DNA of 64,000 nt from Aureimonas sp. AU20 (GTDB taxonomy: Bacteria > Pseudomonadota > Alphaproteobacteria > Rhizobiales > Rhizobiaceae), in NCBI RefSeq assembly GCF_001442755.1, contig NZ_CP006370.1, forward strand, positions 1 through 64,000. Direction: 5' to 3'. The notes under the pieces were generated by a model. It was not told the DNA's origin. It did not search any database and was given only the letters and a program-made list of their open reading frames with translations. Of this stretch, positions 8,373 through 17,488 are shown one piece after another. Numbering within the stretch: position 1 is the first letter of the stretch; each line of letters opens with the position of its first letter. The position numbers and the translations under genes were made by a program.

Positions 8373-9161
8373 TTACAGGTCCGCCGGCAGGTCGGTCTTC
8401 AGCCACTTCTGGGCGATGGCGTTGAGCGAGCCGTCGGCCTTGGCCTCGGCGACGATCTCGTCCACCTTGGCCTTCAGCGCGTCCGCGCCCTTGGCGAGGC
8501 CGATATAGCAGGGCGAGTTCTTGATCAGGAACTTCATCTCCGGGCGCTTGGGCGGGTTGCGCTCGATGATCGCGGCGGCCACCACATTGCCGGTGGCGAC
8601 CAGCTGCACCTGGCCCGACAGGAAGGCCGAGATCGTGCCGTTGTTGTCCTCGTAGCGCTTCAGCACCGCGTCGGCCGGGGCGATCTTGGTCAGCTCCAGA
8701 TCCTCCACCGCGCCGCGCGTGACGCCGATCACCTTGCCCGACAGGGCGGCCGCGTCGGGCGCGGCGAGATCGGCCGGGCCGAACACGCCGTTGTAGAAGG
8801 GGGCATAGGCGGTGGAGAAGTCGATCACCTTCTCGCGGTCCGGGTTCTTGCCGAGCGAGGAGATCACGAGATCCACCTTGCCGGTCTGGAGGAAGGGCAC
8901 GCGGTTGGCCGAGGTGACGGGCGTCAGTTCGAGCTTCACGCCCATCTTGTCGGCGATCAGCTTGGCCGTGTCGATGTCGTAGCCCTGCGGGCTCATGTCG
9001 AGGCCGACCGAGCCGAAGGGCGGGAAATCCTGGGGCACGGCGACGCGCAGCGTGCCCCGGCTCTGGATGTCGGTGAGCGCGTCGGCCGAGGCCGGCAGGG
9101 CGAAGGCGGCAAGGCCGGCGAGCGCGAGGCCGGCGGCGAGAAGCGAGCGGCGGTGGATCAT
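8373..9161 (-). CDS. Periplasmic amino-acid-binding protein
   Basis: Substrate-binding component (SBP_bac_3 family), 262 aa. An N-terminal signal peptide of about 26 residues (RRSLLAAGLALAGLAAFALP then ASADA) is followed by the family pattern LRVAVPQDFPPFG, GYDIDTAKLIADKMGVKLEL and DLVISSLGKNPDREKVIDFS. The phrase DFSTAYAPFYNGVFG is typical of polar amino-acid binders. It is the second gene of the operon, 13 bp after its regulator gene, with the two permeases and the ATPase following. Substrate not assigned. Confidence 0.92.
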   Translation of the reverse strand: MIHRRSLLAAGLALAGLAAFALPASADALTDIQSRGTLRVAVPQDFPPFGSVGLDMSPQGYDIDTAKLIADKMGVKLELTPVTSANRVPFLQTGKVDLVISSLGKNPDREKVIDFSTAYAPFYNGVFGPADLAAPDAAALSGKVIGVTRGAVEDLELTKIAPADAVLKRYEDNNGTISAFLSGQVQLVATGNVVAAAIIERNPPKRPEMKFLIKNSPCYIGLAKGADALKAKVDEIVAEAKADGSLNAIAQKWLKTDLPADL

Positions 9162-9174
9162 GAAGGGTGCCTTT

Positions 9175-9900
9175 CTAGCGGGGAAGGGAGGAAGGGGAGG
9201 GGGCGGCGAGGCTGCCGCCGGGGTCTAGAGAGCGGCGCAGGTCGGCGAGCGGATCGGCCGAGAGGTCGAGGTCGAGGCCGGCTTCCACTTCGTCGAGATG
9301 GCGCAGGGCGAGGTCGCAGGCGGCCTCGCGGTCGCCGCGCTCCAGCGCCTCGACGATGCGGCAATGACCGAGATGCGACTGCTCGGCATGGGTTCGCGAC
9401 TGGTAGAGCATCGAGATCAGGATCGTGCGGGCGGTGAGGTCGCGCAGGATCTCGCTGAGCACCGGGTTGCCGGTGATCTCCACGAGGCGGATGTGGAAGT
9501 CGCCCATCAGGCAGACGAGGCGGGGATGGTCGCCCGCCTCCATGGCGGCGCGCTCCTCGGCGAGATGCGAGTGCAGCCGCGCGCGGTGCGCGGCCCCGAG
9601 CGGGGGCATGATGCGCATCAGCCCGGCCTCCACGGCGCGGCGCGCCTCGAACACGCGCTTGGCCTCTTCCGCCGAGGGCTCGCACACGAACCAGCCGCGC
9701 CGGGGGCGCACCTCCACGATATGGCGTGCTTCCAGCCGCATCATCGCCTCGCGCACCAGGGTGCGCGACACGCTGAACAAAGCCGCCATCTCGCCCTCGC
9801 CGAGGCGCGAGCCGGGGCGCAGGCGGCGCGCCAGGATCGAGCCCAGAATCGTGGCGTCGATCGAAAGCGGCGAGAGGGAAGAGGGCGAGGCGTCTTGCAT
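9175..9900 (-). CDS. GntR/FCD-family transcriptional regulator of the amino-acid importer
   Basis: Regulator of about 241 aa with an N-terminal winged helix (GSRLGEGEMAALFSVSRTLV, REAMMRLEARHIVEVRPRRG) and an all-helical FCD ligand domain containing the metal-binding-type histidines (FHIRLVEITGN and HLGHCRIVEAL). It is the first gene of the importer operon, so it most likely controls the operon and itself in response to the transported compound or a product. I took the ATG at 9900; a GTG at 9921 is also open but would place the start beyond an inverted repeat that looks like its operator. No good ribosome site is seen for either. Confidence 0.87.
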   Translation of the reverse strand: MQDASPSSLSPLSIDATILGSILARRLRPGSRLGEGEMAALFSVSRTLVREAMMRLEARHIVEVRPRRGWFVCEPSAEEAKRVFEARRAVEAGLMRIMPPLGAAHRARLHSHLAEERAAMEAGDHPRLVCLMGDFHIRLVEITGNPVLSEILRDLTARTILISMLYQSRTHAEQSHLGHCRIVEALERGDREAACDLALRHLDEVEAGLDLDLSADPLADLRRSLDPGGSLAAPSPSSLPR

Positions 9901-9918
9901 ACAACGGTGGAGTGCAAG
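9894..9918. promoter_or_regulatory. Candidate GntR operator overlapping the regulator start
   Basis: Perfect inverted repeat CTTGCA (9894-9899) and TGCAAG (9913-9918) separated by 13 bp. The left part reads TTGCATACAA, close to the TTGTATACAA type of site used by many GntR/FCD regulators. It covers the start codon at 9900, which suggests autorepression. No binding evidence is available. Confidence 0.4.
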
Positions 9919-10052
9919 CACCGTGCCAAGAGCGCGAGGCCGCTTTCGCGGGGCCTCGCTGCTCCGGCGCTGTCCGTTAGCTGCCTATTTCATCATCCGA
10001 TTGTGCAGTGCGTCATCACACGGCCATCCGACTTGTGCCTTCGAGCCGATCG

Positions 10053-10820
10053 CTATTCCACCAGCCCGAGGATGGGTCCATATCCGCCATGCCAGGAGGC
10101 GTCGTTGCGCCCGAGCGTCGGGGAATAGAGCCCGGCGCCGTTGCCGCCGTCGAGAAACAGCGCGTTGGGGCAGGCCAGATGATCGCGGAAGAGCCGCGCG
10201 AAATCATGGAAGTTCACGCCCGTCTCGCTGATCGCGAAGCGGACCTGCCCGCCGTCGCAGACGCCGACGCCGCTGCGCCGCGTCCGGTCGGTGGAGCCGG
10301 GAATGAGGGCCGGGTGCAACTCGCTCTCGATGACGAGCATGGGGCCGGACTGGGTCGCGAAGCGCGCGCTCGGCGGCTTTCGCGTGAACTCGGCCGTGGG
10401 AAGAATGCCCGCGCCCTTCTCGCCGAGGAAGAAGACGCCATTGGGCTGCTTGTAGAAATTCGGGACCTCGCGCGCCGGCCGGTCCATCGTCGTGGTGTCC
10501 GCCGGCCGCAGCTCCTCGCCGTTCTCGACATAAAGGCCGACGGGCGTGAAGTCGGTCCCGTACATGCCGGCATTGATCGCGAAGGTGAGCTTCCTTCCCT
10601 CGGCCTCCACTGAGCGCGCCAGATTGCCGAAGCTGCGAAAGGGCGCGCCGTCGCGGTCCCGCCAGAACAGGCGCAGGTCCGACACGGCCGGGTCGATCGT
10701 GCAGACGACATAGTCGGCGTCCTCGAAACGGTCCGGCGCGCAGGCGTCGGCCTTCGCCGATGGAGCGGCGAGACCGATCATCGCCAGGGCCAGCCATCCA
10801 ACTCGCCAGATCATCCGCAC
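10053..10820 (-). CDS. Exported phosphodiester glycosidase-family (NAGPA/DUF2233) protein
   Basis: 255 aa with a cleavable signal peptide (RMIWRVGWLALAMIGLAAPS then AKA-DAC). The rest matches the phosphodiester glycosidase fold: FAINAGMYGTDFTPVGLYVE, NGVFFLGEKGAGI, QSGPMLVI, FAISETGVNFHDFARLF and the C-terminal ALFLDGGNGAGLY. These glycine-rich G-x-M and D-G-G motifs are family hallmarks. Two or three cysteines near the N-terminus may form a disulfide. It is monocistronic; its substrate in bacteria is generally unknown and nothing nearby reveals it. Confidence 0.82.
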   Translation of the reverse strand: MRMIWRVGWLALAMIGLAAPSAKADACAPDRFEDADYVVCTIDPAVSDLRLFWRDRDGAPFRSFGNLARSVEAEGRKLTFAINAGMYGTDFTPVGLYVENGEELRPADTTTMDRPAREVPNFYKQPNGVFFLGEKGAGILPTAEFTRKPPSARFATQSGPMLVIESELHPALIPGSTDRTRRSGVGVCDGGQVRFAISETGVNFHDFARLFRDHLACPNALFLDGGNGAGLYSPTLGRNDASWHGGYGPILGLVE

Positions 10821-10941
10821 CGCCCCTGTTCGCCTCGCCGGTTTGTAACGCCGGCCTCCGGGTTGGGCTAGCGGGCGAGGACGGCATCACGCTCGTCCCG
10901 GGACCCGCAGGTCCGTCGGGCGCATTCCTGCAAACGCCTAT

Positions 10942-11290
10942 ATGGCGGGCGCCACCGTCCTGCAGGTCGCCCGCAGGGTGGAGCGGATCTTCCAGCTCCA
11001 TCTCGCCGGCGGCGAGGAGGCGGAGGAGCGCGCCATCGCCATCGCCGAACTCGACGTGTCCCAGGCGCTGACGGTGGTGTCCGGTCCGGTGCCCGACGTT
11101 TCCAAGATCGTCTTCGACGCACGCGACGCACTCGACGCCTCGGCCACGCGCAAGCCCGCCGCGCTGGAGCGGCACTGGCAAAACGCCCGCACGCTCTCGT
11201 CCCGAAAACCGCGCCTCCATAAGGACCGGATCGTCGGCCGCTTTGCGGTCGAGGAAACGCTGCCCTCGACCAATGGCGCATCGGCCTCGC
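10942..11290 (+). pseudogene. 5'-truncated acyl-CoA dehydrogenase/SfnB-like C-terminal fragment
   Basis: A plus-strand frame of about 115 codons with strong GC3 bias. Its end reads LERHWQNARTLSSRKPRLHK, followed by DRIVGRFAV. This matches the conserved C-terminal signature of the acyl-CoA dehydrogenase-like flavin monooxygenase family (SfnB/DszC type: R-H-W-R-N-A-R-T-...-K-...-G-x-x-x-x-N-G). The preceding AIAIAELDVSQALTVVSG fits the last helices of that fold. Families of this type are about 400 aa, so the FAD-binding and substrate parts are missing. The frame stays open into the neighbouring chemoreceptor gene, but coding bias ends near 11290. It is best read as a remnant of a once complete gene. 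Confidence 0.55.
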
Positions 11291-11456
11291 CAGGGGATGA
11301 GAGGCCTCGCTCCCGTTCGGCACCTAGTCGGGCGTGCTGTCATGCCGCACGGGAATGGTTTGTCCGGCGAGGCTTGCGATCGGATCGCGGCCGGGCGTGC
11401 CTCGTGAGGCGGCCCGGTTCAGGCGATGGCGGGCTGACGCGGTTGCAGCAGACCGA

Positions 11457-13559
11457 TCAGGCGCTCAGCTTCTCGAAGCCGTCATCGTCCAGCGCCAGGG
11501 CGAAGCCGGCGGGGGAGGGGGCCGGCTCGCGGGTGGCCGGCGCGGGGCGCTTGGCGACTTGAGGCTCGCGGACATGGGTTTCGCGGACATGGGTTTCGCG
11601 AAAAGCCTGGACCTTGGCCTGAAGCGCCTGGACGGAGGCCTGCCGATCGGCGCGGCTCATGGGCTTGGCGTCGCGCCGCGCCAGCTTGAAGAAGGCCGCG
11701 CTCTGCTCCAGCCCGTTCGCCTCGGCGGAAAGCTGCATGGCGGCCTGCGACATCTCGGTGGCGGCGCCCGCGTTGGTCTGCGTGACCTGATCCAACTGCT
11801 GGATCGCCTGGTTGATTTGGTCGATGCCGATCGACTGCTCGCGGCAGGCCGCCGAAATCTCGGTCACGAGTTCGGCCGTGCGCTGGATCTCGGGAACCAG
11901 ATGCTCCAGCATCCGCCCCGCGTCCTCGGACGAGGCGAGGGTTTCCACGGACAGACGCCCGATCTCCTGCGCGGCGGACTGCGAGCGCTCGGCGAGCTTG
12001 CGAACCTCGGAGGCCACCACGGCGAAGCCCTTGCCGTGGCTACCGGCGCGGGCGGCCTCGATCGCGGCGTTGAGGGCCAGAAGGTCGGTTTGGCGTGCGA
12101 TCTCCTGCACCACGGCGATCTTCTCGGCGATCGTGCGCATGGCGCCCACCGAGCCGGCCACCGCCTCGCCGCTGGCCGCCGCACTGAGCGCGGCCTTGGC
12201 CGCCATCTTCTCGGTCTCGGCGGCATTGTCGGCGTTCTGGCGGATATTAGCCGTCATCTCTTCCACGGCGGCCGAAGCCTGCTCGGAGGCCGCCGCCTGT
12301 TCGGTCGAGCCGGAGGACAGCTGCTGGGACGTGGTGGCGGAGCGCGCCGCCCCGGCCGAAACCTCGGCGGCCGATGCCGTGACGTTGCCGATCACATCCC
12401 GCAGCCGATCGGTCATCGTGCCGAGCGAGCGCTGGAGATTGCCGATCTCGTCCTTCGAGCGAACGTCGAAGCTCTGGGTCAGATCGCCCGCGCCGATGGC
12501 CTCGACCAGTTGCAGCGACCGCGCGACGGGCCGCCGGACGATGCGATCCAGAAGCAGCCAGAGAAGCGCCAGCGTCACCACGAGGATAACGAGGCCGCTG
12601 ACGATCAGGGCGTCGATCTGGGTCCGCACCGGGGCATTCAGCGTGGCGTTCGGCACGTCGAGAACCACCACCCAGCGATCCGCGACGTTGGGAAGGGCGA
12701 TCGGCAGGAAGGTGCGCCGGGCCGGCCCCAGCCCCGGCATGTCGATCCCCTCGGCGAATGTCGGCTTCGAGGCGGAAAGCGCTTCGGCCAGCTCGGCCGA
12801 GCCGGGCTCGGACCCGTAGAGCTTGGTCAGGCGGGCGGGGTCGGGATGAGCGATCCACTGCCCCTTGTCGGACAGGAGCATGACCCGGCCCGAGCCGAGC
12901 GGCGTCATGTGGGCGAGCGTCTCGCTCAGCGCCTTGAGGCCGAGATCGATGCCCGTCACGCCGATCTGCCGGTCCCCGGACATGACCGGAAACATGGCGC
13001 TGGTCAGGAAGATCGGGTCCGGCATGCTGGGGTCCATGATCGGCTCCAGCATGGCCGGCTTGCCGCCGGCATAGGTGATGTCCCAGGCGGGGCTGGCATA
13101 GTCGATGGGGTAGGGGGCCTGAACGGACTTGCCGTCCGGGCCGCGTGTCCAGTTCGGCGTGAACGCGCCGGTGGGGCTGGAGCCGAGATCGGGCCGATCC
13201 GGGATGGACTGTCCGTCGAACGCATTGTTCGGCAGTTCCATGAACCAGCTTCCGACCGAAAGCGGGAAGCTTTCCAAGCCGATCCTGACCTGGTTGATGA
13301 GTTCGGCGCGGTCGCGGTTCCCGGCGGCGTGGCGCTCGCCCAGCACCTTGGCCATGGTGCGCGCGCTGGCGGAAACGGGCGAAAGCTCGGAGATCACGGC
13401 CTGGGCGGCGAGCTGAAGACCGGTGTCGACCTGCGTCTGCATGGCGACCCGGGTTTCCGTGAGGCTTCGCCAGGCAAGACAGCCGGTGACCGCTCCGACG
13501 GTCAGCGCGATCACGGCACTGGCGGCCAGGAGAACCTTGGCGGTAACCGTGAGACGCAT
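11457..13559 (-). CDS. Methyl-accepting chemotaxis protein with dCache sensor (paralogue 1)
   Basis: Chemoreceptor of 700 aa. A first membrane segment (about residues 7-30) and a periplasmic dCache/PDC sensor (about 31-315; [37 protein letters not shown]) precede a second membrane segment (about 317-342). A HAMP domain and a long coiled-coil signalling domain follow, with the hairpin tip [20 protein letters not shown] near 490-512. The sensor is clearly related to those at 17489-19495 and 28211-30268. The C-terminal tail carries a duplicated RETHV sequence and ends GFEKLSA, resembling the tails of two other receptors here. It would bind CheA/CheW in polar arrays. The ligand is unknown; dCache domains often bind amino acids or organic acids. 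Confidence 0.93.
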   Translation of the reverse strand: MRLTVTAKVLLAASAVIALTVGAVTGCLAWRSLTETRVAMQTQVDTGLQLAAQAVISELSPVSASARTMAKVLGERHAAGNRDRAELINQVRIGLESFPLSVGSWFMELPNNAFDGQSIPDRPDLGSSPTGAFTPNWTRGPDGKSVQAPYPIDYASPAWDITYAGGKPAMLEPIMDPSMPDPIFLTSAMFPVMSGDRQIGVTGIDLGLKALSETLAHMTPLGSGRVMLLSDKGQWIAHPDPARLTKLYGSEPGSAELAEALSASKPTFAEGIDMPGLGPARRTFLPIALPNVADRWVVVLDVPNATLNAPVRTQIDALIVSGLVILVVTLALLWLLLDRIVRRPVARSLQLVEAIGAGDLTQSFDVRSKDEIGNLQRSLGTMTDRLRDVIGNVTASAAEVSAGAARSATTSQQLSSGSTEQAAASEQASAAVEEMTANIRQNADNAAETEKMAAKAALSAAASGEAVAGSVGAMRTIAEKIAVVQEIARQTDLLALNAAIEAARAGSHGKGFAVVASEVRKLAERSQSAAQEIGRLSVETLASSEDAGRMLEHLVPEIQRTAELVTEISAACREQSIGIDQINQAIQQLDQVTQTNAGAATEMSQAAMQLSAEANGLEQSAAFFKLARRDAKPMSRADRQASVQALQAKVQAFRETHVRETHVREPQVAKRPAPATREPAPSPAGFALALDDDGFEKLSA
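11568..11597. repeat. 15-bp perfect tandem duplication in the chemoreceptor tail
   Basis: The unit GCGGACATGGGTTTC occurs twice in direct succession, followed by GCG of a third start. It is in frame and produces the duplicated [10 protein letters not shown] in the flexible C-terminal linker of the chemoreceptor. Being a multiple of three, copy changes would only alter linker length. Confidence 0.85.
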
Positions 13560-13768
13560 GCACGCACTCCGTGTTTGGATGGCTCACCTATAGTTTGGAA
13601 ACGATTGAAATTGACTGAACATACCCTTGGGTTTTGGCTTGAGCGGAAAGAGGCTGTGGAAAGACTGCCGGGCGGATCGAAGAGGCGGAAGCTGAAAGGG
13701 CGGTTCTGCGCCATCTCCGCCCGGGAGCAGCCGGTCGCTGATCCGCCCTTTTCGAATGGTGCTTCGCC

Positions 13769-15847
13769 TTAAGCGGTCAGACGATGGAAATCGTCGCGGT
13801 CGTCCGGCGTCGTGTCGAGCGCGCCAGCCGACCTGAAAGGGGCGTTGCGCGAAGGCGCCTCGTTCGGTGTGGCGGAGCCGACGCCCAAAGTCTGCCCGGC
13901 TTGACGCAACTCGATGACGCTGGCGGTACGGCCGGTTTTCGCGATCCGCGCCGCCGCGGTCTCCTCCAGCTTGAACGTGCCCGCGCTGTCCTCCAGGCGC
14001 CCCGCCTCGGCGGACAATTGGCTCGCCGTCGCCGCCATCTCGTTGGCCGCCCCGGCGTTGGACTGCGTCACCTGATCCAGCTGCCCGATCGCCTGGTTGA
14101 TCTGCTCGATGCCGATCGACTGCTCCCGGCACGCCGCCGAAATCTCCGTCACCAGTTCCGCCGTGCGCCGGATGTCGGGCACCAGCGCGTCCAGCATCTG
14201 CCCCGCCTCTTCCGAGGTCAGAAGCGTCTGCGTCGACAACTGCCCGATTTCCTGCGCGGCGATCTGGGAGCGCTCGGCGAGCTTGCGCACCTCCGAGGCG
14301 ACCACCGCGAAGCCCTTGCCATGGCTGCCGGCGCGGGCCGCCTCGATGGCGGCGTTCAGCGCCAGAAGGTCGGTCTGGCGGGCGATCTCCTGGATCACGG
14401 TGATCTTCTCGGCGATGGTGCGCATGGCGACCACCGAGGCGCCGACGGCGGCGCCCGACTTCTCGGCGTTCACCGAGGCCTGGGCTGCGATCTTCTCCGT
14501 GGTGCCGGCATTGTCGGCGTTCTGGCGCACATTGGCGCTCATTTGCTCGATCGCGGCAGAGGCCTGCTCGGAGGCGGCGGCCTGCTGCGTGGCGCCGGAG
14601 GAAAGCTGCTCGGCGGTGGCGGCGGACTGGGTCGAGCCGGACGAGACCTGGGCGGAGGATTCGCGGATCGCGACGATGGTCTCGTTCAGCTTGCCGCGCA
14701 TCTGGCACATGGTGGTGAGGAGATCGCCGATCTCGTCGTCGTGCTTGACCTCGATCTTCTCGGAAATGTCGCCGTCGCCGATCTTGCGGGCGTGATGCTT
14801 GGCGAGGTTGAGGCCGCTCGAGATCGACCGGATGATCCAGATGGCGGCGCCCACGCCCATCAGGAGGGCGAGCGCCACCAGCACGATCATGGTATGGCGC
14901 GTGGAGGTGAACTCGTTCTGTGTGCCGTCGGCCAGGCTCTGAGCGAACTTGGTTTCCGAGGCGATCATCTCGTCCATCTGCTTGTCGATACCGAGAAGGA
15001 AGGGACGCGCCTTGGCGGCATTATACGCGTTCGCCTTGGCCTCCTCGTTGGCCTTCCCGTAGGCGGCGATCTTCTCGATCACTGGCTGGAGACGGCGCCA
15101 ATTCGCCGCCTGCGCGCTCGCCGCGCTTTCAATCGGCGATCCCATGGCCGCTGCGACATAAGCGGTGATGGAGATGTCGAGGCTCTTGAGGCTGTTTTCG
15201 AAACTCTGCGTCGCCACGGCGAGACGCGTCTCGTTTGTCTCCGCGATCGTGGCCAGGAGGCGATACATGGTCTGCGGCAGGGACAGGCGAGCCGCGACCA
15301 ACGAGCTTCGCAGCTCGGGGGGAACCGACAGGCCGCCGTCGATCTTCTCCAGCGTTTCGGAGAAGTCGGTGGCGAGCGCATCGATCAAAGGCACGGCGTC
15401 GCCGGCATAAAGCTCGTTGGCCCGCGTCGTCGGGTTCCTCTGCATCATGTCCATCATCGTGTTGGCCATGCCCTGCCAGGTGTGCATGTCCGTGATCACG
15501 CTGTCGGCGATCTGGATCGCGCCGGGCGTCTCGGCCCCGAGGCTGGCGCGGTAGTCCGCCATCACCTTGAGCCCGTGGACGACGCCCTCGTCGATTTGCG
15601 CGCGGATTTCCGCCATCTCAGCGTCATCCCTGGACGCGAGCATCCGGTTGATGCTGCGCCCGAGGCTCTGCATGTTGCGCGCGGCGTCCTCGGCGCGCTT
15701 GGTCTGTACATAGGGCCGAGACACGAAGGTCTGCATATTTTCGTTGGAAGACTGAAGACTAAGGACGCCATAATATCCGCTCGCCCCCATCATTCCCAAG
15801 ACGCCCGCGAATGCAGCGATCATTTTCGATCTGATAGTTAGGCGCAC
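13769..15847 (-). CDS. Methyl-accepting chemotaxis protein with helical sensor
   Basis: Chemoreceptor of 692 aa with a different sensor from its neighbours. After the first membrane segment (about 8-30) comes a long, all-helical periplasmic part of nearly 290 residues ([40 protein letters not shown]), compatible with a 4HB or helical-bimodular domain. The second membrane segment is at about 317-340 ([20 protein letters not shown]), followed by HAMP (about 341-395) and the signalling domain with the conserved tip near residue 490-515. The protein ends DDFHRLTA, similar to the ends of two dCache receptors here. It is separated from the preceding receptor gene on this strand by 209 bp, so it is probably a separate unit. 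Confidence 0.92.
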   Translation of the reverse strand: MRLTIRSKMIAAFAGVLGMMGASGYYGVLSLQSSNENMQTFVSRPYVQTKRAEDAARNMQSLGRSINRMLASRDDAEMAEIRAQIDEGVVHGLKVMADYRASLGAETPGAIQIADSVITDMHTWQGMANTMMDMMQRNPTTRANELYAGDAVPLIDALATDFSETLEKIDGGLSVPPELRSSLVAARLSLPQTMYRLLATIAETNETRLAVATQSFENSLKSLDISITAYVAAAMGSPIESAASAQAANWRRLQPVIEKIAAYGKANEEAKANAYNAAKARPFLLGIDKQMDEMIASETKFAQSLADGTQNEFTSTRHTMIVLVALALLMGVGAAIWIIRSISSGLNLAKHHARKIGDGDISEKIEVKHDDEIGDLLTTMCQMRGKLNETIVAIRESSAQVSSGSTQSAATAEQLSSGATQQAAASEQASAAIEQMSANVRQNADNAGTTEKIAAQASVNAEKSGAAVGASVVAMRTIAEKITVIQEIARQTDLLALNAAIEAARAGSHGKGFAVVASEVRKLAERSQIAAQEIGQLSTQTLLTSEEAGQMLDALVPDIRRTAELVTEISAACREQSIGIEQINQAIGQLDQVTQSNAGAANEMAATASQLSAEAGRLEDSAGTFKLEETAAARIAKTGRTASVIELRQAGQTLGVGSATPNEAPSRNAPFRSAGALDTTPDDRDDFHRLTA

Positions 15848-16192
15848 TTACATTACTCCGAAAATGTGTTACTTGTACATGCGCAGGAACGAATTGACGG
15901 AAACATAAAATAAGGGGCCGATCCCATCATGTTTTCTCTATCCGAGCATGGAGAGCGGTGGCCCAGTTCGGTCGGGCACGGGTCCGAGTGGGAATTTCCG
16001 ATGAGCGAGCGATGCGGCGCGGGAGGGCCGTGACGGATGCGACGGAGGGACGGCCAATGGCTCGTCGGCCGTCTTGCCGCGTGTTTGCGCCCTCAGCGCC
16101 CGATCCAGCATGCCAGGGGATGTCGGGAATGGCCCGTGACAGGATGACGCGAAACATGTCAGCCTCATGACACCGATCCCTTGGAGGCCGAC
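15848..16192. other. Divergent intergenic region between chemoreceptor and hydrolase
   Basis: 345 bp between two diverging genes. The chemoreceptor side is AT-richer (15850-15935, including AACATAAAATAAGG) and should hold that gene's promoter. The right part is GC-rich. No gene, tRNA or strong repeat is seen. Confidence 0.5.
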
Positions 16193-17371
16193 ATGCGCTC
16201 GCGGAACCATGCCACCGGACTGCTCGCGATCCTCTCAGGCCTTGCGGTAGTGCCGCAGCTCGGCGGCCTGGGGCCGGCCTGGGCCGACGAGACGCCGGCG
16301 GCCTGCACCGATATCGACGGCGCAAGGTGCTTCGTCGATCTGCCGACCGGCATCCGCATGGCCTATGTCGAGGTCGGCCCTTCGGGCGGGCGCACGGTCC
16401 TTCTTCTCCACGGCCTGACGGACAGCGCCCGCTCCTGGTCGCAGACCATGGCCGCGCTTCACGCCAAGGACCCGGCCCTGCACATCGTCGCGCTCGACCT
16501 GAGAGGGCACGGGCAAAGCGCCATGCCAGCCGCCGAGACCTGCGCGCGGGAGCCCAAACTCTGCTTCACGCCAAGGCTGTTCGCGGACGATGTCCTGGCG
16601 TTCATGGACGGGAAGGGGATCGGCACGGCCAGCCTCGCCGGCCATTCCATGGGCTCGATGGTGGCGCAGGAGATCGCGCTGGAGCATCCCGAGCGGATCG
16701 AGGCCACGGTTCTCGTCGCGTCCAGCAACAGAACCGCCGGGAATGCCGTGTTGGCCGACTATGTCCTGAAAGAGCCCGTGCTCGGAAGCTGGAAGGCCGG
16801 CCTGGACGCCAAGGGCCTGACGGACCCGATGGCCGTGTGGAGCGCGACGCCGCTCGACGCCGACCCGAACGCCGAAACCTGGATCGCCGCCAACTGGGAT
16901 GTCGATCCCGCCGCCGACCCCGCTCTCGTCCAGGCGATCACGAAGGAAACCGCGCATGTCCGCCTCGGCACATGGCGCGGCGCGACGCAGGCTCTGCTCG
17001 ACGTCGACAACACCGAGCGGCTGGGCGAACTGCGCGTGCCGACCCTCGTGCTCTGGGGAACGCAGGACGCGATCTTCACCCGCGATCCCGATCAGTCCGG
17101 CCTCATGGAGGTGCTGGGCAAGGCTGCCAGAGCGCATGGCACGCCCGTGGTCTGGAAGCAGTACGGCGTCGATCCCCTGCCGGCCTCCGGCGCCCAGACC
17201 AGCGACATCGGCCACAACGTGCAATGGGACGCGCCGGACCAAGTGGCCGACGACATCCTGTCCTTCCTTGCGACCGGCGCGCCGACGCCGGACGGCACCC
17301 GCGCCGTGATCGAGAAGGACGCGGCGACGCTCGTCACCATGCCGGGGAAGGCCGAGATCGTTCGACCCTAA
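16193..17371 (+). CDS. Secreted alpha/beta-hydrolase
   Basis: Alpha/beta-hydrolase of 392 aa with a signal peptide ending near residue 32 (GLGPAWA-DET), so it acts in the periplasm or outside. The fold is clear: VLLLHGLTDSARSW oxyanion region, DLRGHGQS, the nucleophile elbow GHSMG near residue 150-154, the acid around TLVLWGTQDAIF, and the histidine in DIGHNVQWDAPD. A pair of cysteines in the CTDIDGARC segment suggests a disulfide. The start at 16193 is chosen because a GGAGG ribosome site lies just before it. Substrate unknown. A hairpin overlaps the stop codon and a second hairpin follows before the convergent chemoreceptor gene. Confidence 0.87.
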   Translation: MRSRNHATGLLAILSGLAVVPQLGGLGPAWADETPAACTDIDGARCFVDLPTGIRMAYVEVGPSGGRTVLLLHGLTDSARSWSQTMAALHAKDPALHIVALDLRGHGQSAMPAAETCAREPKLCFTPRLFADDVLAFMDGKGIGTASLAGHSMGSMVAQEIALEHPERIEATVLVASSNRTAGNAVLADYVLKEPVLGSWKAGLDAKGLTDPMAVWSATPLDADPNAETWIAANWDVDPAADPALVQAITKETAHVRLGTWRGATQALLDVDNTERLGELRVPTLVLWGTQDAIFTRDPDQSGLMEVLGKAARAHGTPVVWKQYGVDPLPASGAQTSDIGHNVQWDAPDQVADDILSFLATGAPTPDGTRAVIEKDAATLVTMPGKAEIVRP

Positions 17372-17379
17372 GGGTCGAA
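17361..17379 (+). other. Hairpin with the stop codon in its loop
   Basis: TTCGACCC (17361-17368) and GGGTCGAA (17372-17379) are perfect complements, and the three-base loop is exactly the TAA stop codon of the hydrolase gene. It may stabilise the mRNA end or aid termination. Confidence 0.6.
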
Positions 17380-17457
17380 TCCCGCCCGATGGCGGCCCCG
17401 ACCGAGCGGGCCGCCACCGGACCGGGGAGCGGCGCTACAGGGGAGGGATGGACCGGA

Positions 17458-17479
17458 GCGCGGCTTGAGAAAGCCGCGC
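17458..17479. terminator. Stem-loop between convergent genes, probable bidirectional terminator
   Basis: Perfect 9-bp stem GCGCGGCTT (17458-17466) and AAGCCGCGC (17471-17479) with a GAGA loop, sitting between the end of the hydrolase gene and the end of the convergent chemoreceptor gene. The following U tract is weak on both strands, so efficiency is uncertain. Confidence 0.5.
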
Positions 17480-17488
17480 CCTCGATTT

